Positions 9,180 through 18,547 of a DNA stretch of 64,000 nt are shown piece by piece. Both the position numbers and the translations under genes were made by a program. Source of the stretch: RGIG464 sp045599585 (GTDB lineage Bacteria; Myxococcota_A; Bradymonadia; UBA4248). Numbering within the stretch: the stretch's first letter is position 1; each line of letters opens with the position of its first letter. Under the pieces are notes generated by a model that saw only the letters and a program-made list of their open reading frames with translations, made no database searches and was not told the DNA's origin. Location: NCBI GenBank assembly GCA_045599585.1, contig JAZRWH010000003.1, positions 8,720 to 72,719 on the forward strand. The letters run 5' to 3'.

Positions 9180-10814
9180 ATGAGTTGGGACTTTAAAGAG
9201 AACGATAAAAAGCATCACGATGATTATCCTTGGGAAGATAGCGTTTCAAACTCTTTTAGTGGTTTTGGAGACGATGCTTCAAGTTCGTTTGGAAGTAGTT
9301 TTGGCGAAAGTGGTTCGAGTTCGTTCGGCAGTAGCTTTGGCGAAACTGGCTCGAGCTCATTAGAAAGTGCGTCCAAGCAAAGAGTGTCGTTGTTGGAGGC
9401 TTTCGACAGCCGTAAGGACGATGTGCTTGATAGCGTCATTGAGAAAGCATCACAGCGTCTTCCTCAAAATGAAGTGCCCAGTGATAATATCGAGAAACGT
9501 CCTACGATCGAGAAAGTTTTTGATCGTTCTGCGTCTAAGGGTGGGCTGAGTGAGCGGCTTATTCAAGTCGATTTGAGTGAGCACGACGGATCGTCTACAA
9601 CTGTGCATTCGGATGAAAAATCGATACGACATGCATTGCAAGCTTCGACTGAGTTGCCGAATAATTCCGATTTGCGTTCGAAAAAACGTTCGAAGCGCGA
9701 ACTTCCTACGCTCAGTGATTGGGAGAAATTTGCGGGAGACTATTTGGGGGGCGATGAAGTCAAGATAGATTATGCTCAAGAGTTTCCGGAATTGACGGCA
9801 GAATTGGATTTGATGAATCGTTGGTTGTTGATCAGTTCAATTGCTTTTAAATGTATCGTATTGGGAGTTATCGGGCTGGTTGGCAGCTTTGTGTGGCTCT
9901 TAGTTCGGACTTTCGTTGAAAGTAGCATAGGATTTTGGCACATATTTGGTGTTTCGATAGCTCTATTCATCATCGGTATTGTTGTTGGATCATCTCAAGA
10001 TGCGCATGCCACACAAATGCTTAAGTCGCGCTTTTTAGATGCTGTGCTTCATCGTTTTATGGAACTTAAGTCATATGAAAAAGATAAATGTACATTCAAT
10101 GACTTGAATACTACGGAAGAAGCAAAGCGTTATCGTGAGTTAGCCAATAGGATGAAATTGGGTGAGAATGGTCCATTACCGCGACAATCGAACACGCATT
10201 TGCCTTGGACGGGTGGAGTGTGTGAAGATTGTATTTTGGGTATATATAATGGTCATAATTTTGAATTCGTAGAGTACAGACTTTTTTGTGAACATCAGAT
10301 TACCTTAGGTGGAATAAATAATTCTGAGCGCAAGAATGTTTTAGATCCTTGTTTTCAAGGACAAGTTTTTATATTTCAACTTAGAGCGGATGTTCGAAAA
10401 GCAAAGGATTTTGCTTTGCATTTTAAAGCAAGCGAGGCGTTTGACGATCATTTTTGGGAGCCATTGGAACAAGCGTTTCCTGCAGAGTTTGAGTGTTTTA
10501 AAGATAAACTGTTAGAGATACACAAATCTTTTTGGAAATATATGGAGAACATCTGTCCTGGTCGTATCACTTTTACTGGCGATTTTATTGAATGCCGAAC
10601 AGAGACTGTGAGAGATCCAAGTATACCGCCAGAAATGCCTATAATATGGTCGCTTAGAAAGTCCGAAGATCAATTGTATGTTATTTGGCAGGATGATTAT
10701 AACATTTTTGAGACGTATCAAAACTTGGACAAGACGTTAAAAAGACTCATGAGAGATAGCTCGATGATTCGTGTTGTGTTGGAGAGGATCGATGGAAGTA
10801 ACGTCGTTGCGTAG
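9180..10814 (+). CDS. membrane protein with Ser/Gly-rich N terminus, function unknown
   Basis: About 544 residues. The frame opens at TTG 9168, but ATG 9180 has GGGA seven bases upstream and is preferred. The N terminus is acidic and carries a tandem 12-residue unit (SSSFGSSFGESG then SSSFGSSFGETG), probably disordered. Two hydrophobic helices follow around residues 213-235 and 245-268 (IVLGVIGLVGSFVWLLV and FGVSIALFIIGIVVG). The remaining C-terminal half (about 270 residues) is soluble and should sit in the cytoplasm together with the N terminus. No family is recognised. The gene is convergent with the DUF2058 gene. Confidence 0.65.
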   Translation: MSWDFKENDKKHHDDYPWEDSVSNSFSGFGDDASSSFGSSFGESGSSSFGSSFGETGSSSLESASKQRVSLLEAFDSRKDDVLDSVIEKASQRLPQNEVPSDNIEKRPTIEKVFDRSASKGGLSERLIQVDLSEHDGSSTTVHSDEKSIRHALQASTELPNNSDLRSKKRSKRELPTLSDWEKFAGDYLGGDEVKIDYAQEFPELTAELDLMNRWLLISSIAFKCIVLGVIGLVGSFVWLLVRTFVESSIGFWHIFGVSIALFIIGIVVGSSQDAHATQMLKSRFLDAVLHRFMELKSYEKDKCTFNDLNTTEEAKRYRELANRMKLGENGPLPRQSNTHLPWTGGVCEDCILGIYNGHNFEFVEYRLFCEHQITLGGINNSERKNVLDPCFQGQVFIFQLRADVRKAKDFALHFKASEAFDDHFWEPLEQAFPAEFECFKDKLLEIHKSFWKYMENICPGRITFTGDFIECRTETVRDPSIPPEMPIIWSLRKSEDQLYVIWQDDYNIFETYQNLDKTLKRLMRDSSMIRVVLERIDGSNVVA

Positions 10815-10903
10815 AGATAACTCATATTTTGCAATATACTACGCGAGTGCACGTCGATTGTTGGAGCTTGCGATGGTAGTGTACAAATTTGAATAAATTG
10901 ATG

Positions 10904-10947
10904 CATGTGTATGAGATGTATAAAATGGAAAAAATCTCATACACATG
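10904..10947. terminator. 14-bp inverted repeat between convergent genes
   Basis: CATGTGTATGAGAT and ATCTCATACACATG, perfect, separated by 16 bp. It lies between the membrane-protein gene and the DUF2058 gene, which converge. Long T-runs are absent, so this could be a factor-dependent or weak terminator, or a protein binding site. Confidence 0.45.
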
Positions 10948-10955
10948 TATTATTG

Positions 10956-11411
10956 TTAGATTTCAGTTCGATGTAGAACAACGATACGAGACTTATCAAT
11001 GGCTTCGATCGCGAGAGCTGTGGCGCGTTTTACAACGATATAATCGTCTAGGTTTTGGTTTGCGACGATAGCGAATTTACCTCGATCAATGAGGATTGAA
11101 GCGACATCGCTGATGTTCAGACAATCAATATAATTGTCACAGGTTGTAAAATAGAATTTTTTGCGGCCAGACGCATTGTGGACTTCAGCGTTTTTGTAGA
11201 GGCGCGCGAGTTGTTCGGAGGCTTTAGCGGCGACATCAACAGGTTGTGGCATTGCAACTGCAGCGGCAGTTTTTTGAGCGGCTTCTGCTTGTTTTCGTGC
11301 TTCACCCGATTTTAGATCTTTGTGCTGTTGCTGCTTTTTTTCGCGTTCGATCTGTTTGGCTTTTTTGTCGTTTGCGAGACCGGTTTTTTTTAATTCATCC
11401 AGGAGTGACAT
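10956..11411 (-). CDS. DUF2058 (YaiL-like) family protein
   Basis: 151 residues from the ATG at 11411, which has AGAGGG six bases upstream; the frame extends further upstream but the family starts at MSLLDELKKTGLANDKKAKQ, which is exactly the pattern of DUF2058 (E. coli YaiL). A charged Lys/Gln/Glu-rich helix follows (residues 15-60) and then a small C-terminal domain (KFYFTTCDNYI ... GKFAIVANQN ... DYIVVKRATA) matching the family's C-terminal half. The function of the family is not established; it is cytoplasmic and possibly nucleic-acid or ribosome associated. It sits downstream of argS on the same strand. Confidence 0.8.
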   Translation of the reverse strand: MSLLDELKKTGLANDKKAKQIEREKKQQQHKDLKSGEARKQAEAAQKTAAAVAMPQPVDVAAKASEQLARLYKNAEVHNASGRKKFYFTTCDNYIDCLNISDVASILIDRGKFAIVANQNLDDYIVVKRATALAIEAIDKSRIVVLHRTEI

Positions 11412-11462
11412 TTGATCCCTCTTAACGTTTGAACGAATGCATCGTTGATAGAGATGTAAAAC

Positions 11463-11497
11463 AAAGCCCACGAACGGCTTTGACGATCGTGGGCTTT
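11463..11497 (-). terminator. terminator-like hairpin after argS
   Basis: AAAGCCCACGA and TCGTGGGCTTT, an 11-bp perfect stem with a 13-base loop, between argS and the downstream DUF2058 gene. On the minus strand it is followed by GTTTTA. Confidence 0.7.
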
Positions 11498-11545
11498 AGG
11501 GGGCTTTAGCACCCACAGAAATTCGAATAATGGGAGGGTTGGCGC

Positions 11546-13537
11546 TTACATTTCTTCGAGGGTCTCAATGCCGAGGAGGTTCAAGCCCATTTTGAGGACC
11601 TGACCGAGAGCATCGACGAGCGCGAGGCGTGCAGCGCGAACTTTGGGATCTTCGCAGGTGAGGATGGGGTGTCCCACTTTGTCTGTGAAGATGAAAGCGA
11701 AGGTTTTGCAGAGGTTAAAGAGGTACTCGGCCACTTTTGCAGGGTCGCTGTTTTCGGCTGCCCATTTAATAGCGGTAGGGCACTGCATAAGTGTCATGAG
11801 GACTTTCTTTTCTTCAGGGGTATTGAGTGCTGCGAGTATGTCGGCGTCGACGTTGTCTTGGTGAACGTAACCTGCTTTGCGCAAAATGGAGCGCGTGCGA
11901 GCGTAGTTCATGAGGCAGTAGGCGCCTGTACGCCCTTGGAGATCTAGGGATTTTTCGGGGTTAAATTCCATCCAGCTTGTGGGTGTGATGTTGAGGAGGA
12001 AATATTTAAGTGCCGCGAGTGCAATTACCTGAGCGCGGCGATCGAATTCAGCAGCATCAGCATCTGCGTAGTGTTCACGGTCAGATTTATTGTCCATAAC
12101 TTCGCGTACGAGGCGAGCCATTTCGATGATGAGATCATCCGTGTCGACGACAGTACCTTCACGGCTCTTCATGCGGCCGTTAGGCAGTGTAACCATACCG
12201 TAGGAGAGGTGTTCGAAGCGGCCCGCTAGGTCGGGACGGAGTTCAGCGAGGATTCCGAAAAGGACGCGGAAGTGGTGATTTTGTTCGTCAGCCACGACAT
12301 AGATCATTTTATCATAGGCGTAGTCTTTGTAACGCTCAATTGCGGTGCCTATATCTTGTGTAATATAAACGCTGGTACCGTTCGAACGAAGGACAATTTT
12401 TTCACCACTTAGGCCTTTAATTTTAGAAAGATCAAAAGCAGTTGCACCGTCAGGAAGGTGATGGAAAATGTCGCGTTTTAGGCCATCTTCAATAATATCT
12501 TTGCCGAGTTTGTATGTTTCACTTTCATAATATAATTTGTCGAATTTAATTCCGAGTGTATTATAAGTATCGAGGAAACCATCGATGACCCAGGTGTTCA
12601 ATAACTTCCATACACGGCGAACTTCAGGATCGCCAGCTTCCCAGCGTACGAGCAGATCGATTGCTTCTGCGCCGAGTTTGCTTTTGGTGTTGAAATACTT
12701 GTCTTTATTGTCGGATTTGAAGGCTGAGAAGATTTCGGCAGGAGCTTTGCCTTTGCGTTTGTCTTCTGGGAGAGCCGTGTAATCATCGTAGGCTTTTTGA
12801 GCTTTTTTGCCAGTGTCAGAATTTTTGTAATCTTCGAAAGCCCGTTTTCCTTCGTCGCTGTCGAGCCAAGCTTTGTATTCGGCTTGGAATTCTTTTTCGA
12901 AGCGGACGTAAAAGTCTCCAACGAGGTGATCACCTTTTTTGCCGGCTTTTTCGGGGGTAATGCCGTCGCCATATTTGAGGTAGACGAGCATAGATTTACA
13001 AATATGGACGCCACGGTCGTTAATAATATTAACTTTTGTTACGTCGTAACCCGCTTTAGCGAGGAGACGCGACATGGATTCGCCAATGACGTTGTTGCGA
13101 AGGTGTCCAAGATGTTGCGGTTTGTTGGTGTTAGGCCCAGAAAACTCAATGACGACTTTTTGTCCTTTTTTTTCGGCATCTGCAAAATGCTCACCGTTGC
13201 TTAAAATCTCACCTACGACGAGCTGTGAAAGGCTAGAGGTGTTGTAGGCCATATTGAGGTATGGACCACAAGCTTTAACGCCTTCAAACAAGGGGGAGTC
13301 TGCAAGCTTTTCGGCGACTTTGTTGGCAACAGCCGCAGGATTATTCATGTCTTTGGGGTCGAGTTTGGTGAGTTTTCCGCGAAGTGGGAAGCAAGCCATC
13401 GATACGTCACCAAATTGGTTTTCTGGAACGTCCTTAAGGGCAACATCTGAAGCAGAGAAGTCAGCGGCGCCGAGCTCTTTGCAAGCAGAAACGATTGTTT
13501 CGATAATATCGGTTTTAAAACTCTGAATTGTGCTCAT
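11546..13537 (-). CDS. argS: arginyl-tRNA synthetase
   Basis: Class I aminoacyl-tRNA synthetase that charges tRNA-Arg. The HIGH motif appears as HLGHLRN around residue 140, preceded by EFSGPNTNKPQ, which is diagnostic for ArgS. The KMSKS-equivalent is MKSREGTVV around residue 452. The N-terminal tRNA-recognition domain (residues 1-110, with FGDVSMACFPL) and the C-terminal helical anticodon-binding domain (NYARTRSILRKAG) are present. 663 residues is slightly long: the catalytic domain carries an insertion of Lys/Asp-rich sequence around residues 210-270. ATG at 13537. Confidence 0.96.
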   Translation of the reverse strand: MSTIQSFKTDIIETIVSACKELGAADFSASDVALKDVPENQFGDVSMACFPLRGKLTKLDPKDMNNPAAVANKVAEKLADSPLFEGVKACGPYLNMAYNTSSLSQLVVGEILSNGEHFADAEKKGQKVVIEFSGPNTNKPQHLGHLRNNVIGESMSRLLAKAGYDVTKVNIINDRGVHICKSMLVYLKYGDGITPEKAGKKGDHLVGDFYVRFEKEFQAEYKAWLDSDEGKRAFEDYKNSDTGKKAQKAYDDYTALPEDKRKGKAPAEIFSAFKSDNKDKYFNTKSKLGAEAIDLLVRWEAGDPEVRRVWKLLNTWVIDGFLDTYNTLGIKFDKLYYESETYKLGKDIIEDGLKRDIFHHLPDGATAFDLSKIKGLSGEKIVLRSNGTSVYITQDIGTAIERYKDYAYDKMIYVVADEQNHHFRVLFGILAELRPDLAGRFEHLSYGMVTLPNGRMKSREGTVVDTDDLIIEMARLVREVMDNKSDREHYADADAAEFDRRAQVIALAALKYFLLNITPTSWMEFNPEKSLDLQGRTGAYCLMNYARTRSILRKAGYVHQDNVDADILAALNTPEEKKVLMTLMQCPTAIKWAAENSDPAKVAEYLFNLCKTFAFIFTDKVGHPILTCEDPKVRAARLALVDALGQVLKMGLNLLGIETLEEM

Positions 13538-13705
13538 GGTCTACTCATTTATATCATTATATAAGCAGCCAGCAGATCAGTTTTGCCGGCCAAAACAAGC
13601 GCACCATTATACGCCATTTTAGTTGCCTAGCAACAGCATAGATCAGTGATGGGCATAGTTCTTGGATGCGAGAAACAAGAGGTCTTACAAAGGTTTGAAT
13701 GGGCG

Positions 13706-13871
13706 CCGCTTATTGGCAACAAAGCCGTTACACGCAACGGCTCTATTGCCAATACAGCGGACGCGCGTCTGGCTATTTTCCTATTCGACGTAGAGCCTAC
13801 GGCCCTACGTTGGAATAGGAAAATACGCCGCCGCCGCTCGGCTAATGCGCTGTCGCTCATTACGCCGAGCG
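13706..13871 (+). repeat. array of three short bulged-C hairpins
   Basis: 13706-13760: CCGCT-TATTGGCA ... TTGCCAATA-C-AGCGG with an inner AGCCGTT/AACGGCT stem. 13771-13830: GGC-TATTTTCCTATT ... AATAGGAAAATA-C-GCC with an inner ACGTAG/CTACGT stem. 13835-13871: CGCTCGGC-TAATG ... CATTA-C-GCCGAGCG, then TTTTT. In all three, the C after TA on the right arm has no partner. All are in the same orientation. Confidence 0.8.
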
Positions 13872-13967
13872 TTTTTAGAGGGAGGGGACGAAGCATGAAT
13901 CTATGAGGATTTTCGTCATTTTCTCGAACTGTATTCAAACGCTCTAAAAATATGAAAAGCTCTTCGT

Positions 13968-14114
13968 CGGGCGCCCGCCGCTTGCCTTTGGCTTCGCGAA
14001 GCGTGCGATTCAACAGTAATTTTAAGTTTTTTCATGTTTAGAAACGATTGTATATCGATAAAATAAAGCTACAGTAGAGTTATCCGAGTATTTGCTGAAA
14101 ATTTCGTGGGATAG
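13968..14114 (-). repeat. 147-bp dispersed repeat, copy A
   Basis: On the minus strand it runs from CTATCCCACGAAATTTTC through AAATACTCGGA, an ATCG-A-ATATA-AATCGTTT segment, an ATGAAA, and AATCGCACGC to AAGGCAAGCGGCGGGCGC. The same blocks at equal spacing occur on the plus strand at 62864-63010. Both copies have short bulged-C hairpins immediately upstream. No protein can be followed through both copies. Confidence 0.75.
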
Positions 14115-14151
14115 CAGTGGTTTGTTGTTGTGAAATAATAATATATTCAAA

Positions 14152-14220
14152 GCACCGCGTATTGCCTATGGCAATAGCGGTGCAGCGACGGCGTATTGAG
14201 CGTAGCGAAATAGACGGCGC
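14152..14220 (-). repeat. short bulged-C hairpin and a degenerate neighbour
   Basis: 14152-14183: GCACCGC-G-TATTGCC-tat-GGCAATA-GCGGTGC, seven outer pairs, bulged base on the left arm, so minus orientation. The following 14184-14220 (GACGGC-G-TATT ... AATA-GACGGC) has the same look but a poor outer stem. Confidence 0.75.
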
Positions 14221-14551
14221 ATTTAATATGAATGATAATAATTTTAATTACAATTCTAGGTAATATAAAATTTTGGTTAATTTTATTAAAAATAGTTGTT
14301 TATATTCGGTATTAGTCACACCCTACGTGATGTATGAATGCTATTCAAAGTTTTGCACAAAAGATAATATTCAAATCTAAACATGGTAAAAAGTTAATAT
14401 ATAGTTTGTTTAATTTGTCTGGTGTTTCAGAGCATAGTCAGTTATTATGTTCGGTTAGAGTAAAGGTCTTGCTTCGATTGCTGCCGAGTTGTCGAAGTTG
14501 TCTGAACCAGAGTGAAATCTCTGTTGGAGCGTATTCGCAAATATGGTGTTG

Positions 14552-14728
14552 ATGGCTGCTAAGAAAAAATTAGGGAAAACAAGCTTATACAAAGCTTCAT
14601 TGACGAGAGAACAGTTTCTTTTTCACGAAATGAAGACGACGGCGCAGCTTTTGGTAAATGGAATGACTGAAGAACAGGCTATTCTGCACAAATGCAGAAG
14701 TGAGCACTTATTTATTGGTGTGTATTAG
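14552..14728 (+). pseudogene. brxA: truncated brxA (DUF1819) fragment
   Basis: 58 codons from ATG 14552 (the frame is open from 14543). The stretch LTREQFLFHEMKTTAQLLVNGMTEEQA corresponds to the beginning of BrxA, the small DUF1819 protein that opens BREX type 1 operons; intact BrxA has about 200 residues. The frame ends at TAG just where the family continues with ENLFQYP-type sequence, and the 120 bp to brxC hold no continuation in any frame. I infer a deletion that took the rest of brxA and all of brxB. The named assignment rests on a short match. Confidence 0.55.
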
Positions 14729-14880
14729 ACTGGAGTTATCAGATTAAGTTGATCATGTATTACAAATTTTGAAGAATTTAGTAAATTGCTGATATCTTAT
14801 AATTCATAGACTAAACTCGTGGCTAGTATTTAGTAGATAATTACGATTTGACCCCTAATCACAAAGATAGGAGAATAACA

Positions 14881-17800
14881 ATGTTCATCCAGGATATGTT
14901 TCGTGAAGACATCCATCGCAAGATTAATGGCGTCATTAAGGTCGATCAGAATGCTGTCGATGTGATTGAGCAGGAAGTGCGAGAGTACGTCATTACAAAG
15001 GAATTAAAAAAACACTTTATTTCGTTTTTTAAATTCTATGGGGATGCATTCAACGAACCGACGGCGGATGTGGGTGTTTGGATTTCGGGCTTCTTTGGAT
15101 CAGGTAAATCGCATTTCTTGAAGATGCTGTCTTATATTCTCGAGAATCGAGAAGTGAATGGTGTGAAGACGGTCGAGCTGTTTCGAGAAAAATTTGAGGA
15201 TGATCCTGCCACATTTATGCTGATCGACAAAGCAACCCGTGCCAAAACAGAGACGATTCTATTTAATGTCGATATTCAGAGTTCGATCAATAAAGACGAT
15301 ACCGCTGTTTTGCGAGTCATCGCCAAGGTTTTCTTCAATCATCTCGGATTTTATGGCGAAGACCTCAAAGTTGCGATGTTGGAAAAGTTCATCGAACAAG
15401 AGGGGAAAACAGAGGCATTTTGTCGCGTTTTTGAGCAAAAGAAGGGAAAACCGTGGGTTGAACAGAGAAATGCTTATGCTTTTAATGGCAAAATTGTCGT
15501 TCAAACACTGGTTGAAGTGCTCGATATGCGCGAGTCGGATGCACAAGCTTGGCTTATGGATAAATCATCGGTCAATTATAGCATTGCGCAGCTCGTCGAC
15601 GACATTAAAGCATATGTCAATAGCAAGCCAGCCAACTTCCGACTGTTGTTCATGATCGACGAAGTGGGGCAGTACATTGGTGGAAATACGAGTCTTTTGC
15701 TTAATTTGCAGTCGATTGTCGAAAAACTTGGTAGCGAGTGTTATGGTAAAGTTTGGGTCATGTGTACCGGCCAGGAAGCCATTGATGAGATCATTAAAGT
15801 GCGGAATGATGAGTTTTCACGCATTCAGGCGCGATTTAAGACGCGTCTGTCATTAACATCATCTTCAGTAGATGAAGTCATTCAAAAACGTATTCTGAAG
15901 AAAAAAGAAGATGCTGCAGCCAAGCTCGTATCGATGTATCATACAAATGATTCTGTTTTGAGAAATTTGTTTACGTTTTCTAATGCGGTATTAGACATTA
16001 AAGGTTTTGGTGGAGCACAAGAGTTTTCGGGCAATTTTCCGTTTGTACCTTATCAATTCATCATCATGCAGAAGGTATTTGCTGAGATCCGCAAGCATGG
16101 TAATGCCGGTAAGCATTTGTCGGGTGGCGAGCGATCGATGTTGTCTGGGTTTCAGGAGGCAGCGCAAGAACTTTGTAGAAATCATAAAGATGAATACGCG
16201 CTCGTGCCGTTTCACCTGTTTTATGACACTGTTCATACCTTCCTCGATAGTGCCATTCGCCGTGTCATAGAGCGATGCCAAAATGCTGCTGATGCAGGCG
16301 AGGGGCTTGAGCATTATGATGTCAGCGTACTCAAACTTTTATATTTGATTCGTTACGTAAATGATATTCCGTCGAAGATTGAAAACATTGTCATACTTAT
16401 GGCAGACGATATTAGAACGGATAAAATTCAACTTCGAGATAAAGTTCTCAAATCGCTCGAACGTTTGTTGAAGCAGAATTATATAGGTCATTCTGGCGAA
16501 TGTTATAATTTTCTCACAGATGAAGAACAAGAAATTCAAAGAGAAATCAAGAATACTTTTATTGATACGGCTGATATCGTAAAACATATTCATGAAATTA
16601 TATATGGCGATATTTATACGAAGAAAAAATTCCATTTTAATAAGAACGATTTTGAGTTTGATAAACGCGTTGATGGAATAGGTAATATATCCAATTCTGG
16701 CATGGGATTGCTGTTTTTAACAGATGCTACGGATAAGACTGAAAAAAACGATATACAGCTTATGGTTAAATCTAAATCCTTGGCGATCGTTGTACTCGAC
16801 GAAAACGAGGGATACACCTGCTATGAAGCGCTTGAATGTGCCGCAAAAATTCGAAAATACGTCAAACAACGCAATGTGACTCAGCTGCCAAAAACGATTC
16901 AAGGAATTATTGAAAAACAGAATGAAGAAGCCGCGCATTACGAAGCAATGGCAACAGAAGCGCTAAAAAATGCTATCGTTAAGGCACGATATTTTGTTGA
17001 TGGTGAACGCAAAGAAGACTTTAATGGCAAAGATGCTAAAGCCAAGATTGATCAAGCTTTAGAATATCTTGTCGTTCATGTATATAGTGAATTAGATCTT
17101 ATTACGAAGAACTTCAACAATGATGCAGATATAGAAAACGTATTGTCCGGCCAGGTTCAGAGCGATTTGAATGGCCAAGTGTCTAACGCCGATGCTTGTG
17201 CAAAAGTCGAAGAGTACATCGACATGCAGTTTATTAAAAAGTTACCTACCTCAATGTTCGACATTCAAAGCCGATATCAGGCAAAACCATACGGATGGAA
17301 AGAAATTGACATTGCTGCTGTTGTTGCACAACTCATTCATGATCAAAAAGTGACGATCAAATATGCCGGTAAGACGATTCACCCTACTGACAAAAAACTC
17401 GTTGAAATGCTTCGCAAAAAAACTGAAATTGGCAAAACAACAATTTCTAAACGCCAATCGGTGACTGCTTCAAATATGAAGGAAGCTAAATCTTTTTTAC
17501 GCGAATACTTCGATATTATGGATGTCCCTGATGATGAAGACGGGCTCGTCAAGTTAATTTGTGATCGTTTCGGTGCACAAAAACATCATTACGATGATCT
17601 GCTTGCAAAATACACGACAAAACCCTATCCAGATAAGGAGCTTGTGACCAAAGCTGCTCGGTTAATCGCTGACATTCTGTCGCATCAAAAAGATAATATA
17701 GCCCTCGTTTCCTCTGTCATCAAGTATCAGGACGATCTTCTGGACAGTAAAGACGATATGCATAACGTCGAAGCCTTTTTCAAGAATCAGGTTCAGATCT

Positions 17801-18447
17801 TCGATGCGGCTGTAAAACTCATTTCCGATTTGGAAAATGAACTCGATTACCTCGCCAAATCTGGAGTTGCGTTCAATGCCCTAAATAGTATTCGCCAGCG
17901 CATCAATGTTCAGGGCAAGTTCAATTACAAGTGTATCCCCGAACTCAATACGTTGATGAAAACCGTGACTGATGGTTATACGAGTTTGCTACTGGAAAAG
18001 CGCTCCGACATTCTCGAAATTATTCGTCAATGCATGGAAACCATTCACAACGCCGCCGGAAATCACAAACTTGCCAAATCCGAAAGCGACAAGGCAGAAG
18101 CTTTCTATACCCAGAAGAAACAACGTATTTCAGAACTCGAGGTGCTTTCACTCCTAGATGCCATGGTGCCAACCCTCGTCGAAGAAAAAGACGAAACATG
18201 CGCTCGCATCAAAGATATTCTGACGCCAGCCCCTGTCGTTGAACCAGACACCAAAAAGAAATCATCCAAGAAATCAGCTCCTGTAGCGCCTTTAACCGTC
18301 AACAAGCCCGTTCACACCTACAATCGTTCTGTCGTCTTCCCCTCAGAGCGTATCGACGATGAAACTCAGTTAGACGAATACCTCGCCCGCGTGCGTAAAC
18401 AGCTTGTCGAATACCTGTCGAAGGGCGAATGCATTCAGTTGAAGTGA
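14881..18447 (+). CDS. brxC: BREX system P-loop ATPase BrxC
   Basis: 1188 residues from ATG 14881, which has AGGAGAA just upstream; the frame is open from 14848. BrxC (DUF499-related, PglY-like) is the large ATPase of BREX phage-resistance systems. The N terminus (FREDIHRKINGVIKVDQ) is typical. Walker A is GFFGSGKSH at residues 70-78, Walker B with sensor region is LLFMIDEVGQYIG around residue 258. The remainder is helical with coiled-coil stretches, ending in a Lys-rich linker and a short conserved tail. The gene is full length and undamaged. It lies directly between the brxA remnant and pglX on the same strand. Confidence 0.92.
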   Translation: MFIQDMFREDIHRKINGVIKVDQNAVDVIEQEVREYVITKELKKHFISFFKFYGDAFNEPTADVGVWISGFFGSGKSHFLKMLSYILENREVNGVKTVELFREKFEDDPATFMLIDKATRAKTETILFNVDIQSSINKDDTAVLRVIAKVFFNHLGFYGEDLKVAMLEKFIEQEGKTEAFCRVFEQKKGKPWVEQRNAYAFNGKIVVQTLVEVLDMRESDAQAWLMDKSSVNYSIAQLVDDIKAYVNSKPANFRLLFMIDEVGQYIGGNTSLLLNLQSIVEKLGSECYGKVWVMCTGQEAIDEIIKVRNDEFSRIQARFKTRLSLTSSSVDEVIQKRILKKKEDAAAKLVSMYHTNDSVLRNLFTFSNAVLDIKGFGGAQEFSGNFPFVPYQFIIMQKVFAEIRKHGNAGKHLSGGERSMLSGFQEAAQELCRNHKDEYALVPFHLFYDTVHTFLDSAIRRVIERCQNAADAGEGLEHYDVSVLKLLYLIRYVNDIPSKIENIVILMADDIRTDKIQLRDKVLKSLERLLKQNYIGHSGECYNFLTDEEQEIQREIKNTFIDTADIVKHIHEIIYGDIYTKKKFHFNKNDFEFDKRVDGIGNISNSGMGLLFLTDATDKTEKNDIQLMVKSKSLAIVVLDENEGYTCYEALECAAKIRKYVKQRNVTQLPKTIQGIIEKQNEEAAHYEAMATEALKNAIVKARYFVDGERKEDFNGKDAKAKIDQALEYLVVHVYSELDLITKNFNNDADIENVLSGQVQSDLNGQVSNADACAKVEEYIDMQFIKKLPTSMFDIQSRYQAKPYGWKEIDIAAVVAQLIHDQKVTIKYAGKTIHPTDKKLVEMLRKKTEIGKTTISKRQSVTASNMKEAKSFLREYFDIMDVPDDEDGLVKLICDRFGAQKHHYDDLLAKYTTKPYPDKELVTKAARLIADILSHQKDNIALVSSVIKYQDDLLDSKDDMHNVEAFFKNQVQIFDAAVKLISDLENELDYLAKSGVAFNALNSIRQRINVQGKFNYKCIPELNTLMKTVTDGYTSLLLEKRSDILEIIRQCMETIHNAAGNHKLAKSESDKAEAFYTQKKQRISELEVLSLLDAMVPTLVEEKDETCARIKDILTPAPVVEPDTKKKSSKKSAPVAPLTVNKPVHTYNRSVVFPSERIDDETQLDEYLARVRKQLVEYLSKGECIQLK

Positions 18448-18507
18448 TGCACGGTGCGTAGCGGAGATGAGCTCTTACTACACACTACCTACGACTCACT
18501 ACGATAC

Positions 18508-18527
18508 AGCCGTGTCGCGACACGGCT
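18508..18527. promoter_or_regulatory. 20-bp perfect palindrome between brxC and pglX
   Basis: AGCCGTGTCGCGACACGGCT followed by CTTTT. It lies 60 bp after brxC and 20 bp before the pglX start, so it could attenuate pglX transcription or bind a dimeric protein. Confidence 0.45.
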
Positions 18528-18547
18528 CTTTTCACAACCCACTAAAA

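Larger units (their letters stand above)
13538..14551. other. 1.0-kb non-coding border of the BREX island
   Basis: Contains a cluster of hairpin repeats (13706-13871), a copy of a dispersed 147-bp repeat (13968-14114), another hairpin pair (14152-14220) and an AT-rich leader. Around 14463-14561 a protein-like reading (ending LSKLSEPE, then after a one-base shift VKSLLERIRKYGVDG) suggests the tail of a decayed gene just upstream of the brxA remnant; I cannot name it. Otherwise no intact gene is apparent. Confidence 0.5.

Noticed and set aside
13627..14013. 128-codon minus-strand ORF in the BREX border
   Set aside because: It runs through three hairpins and part of the dispersed repeat; the equivalent frame in the other copy ends after about 20 codons.
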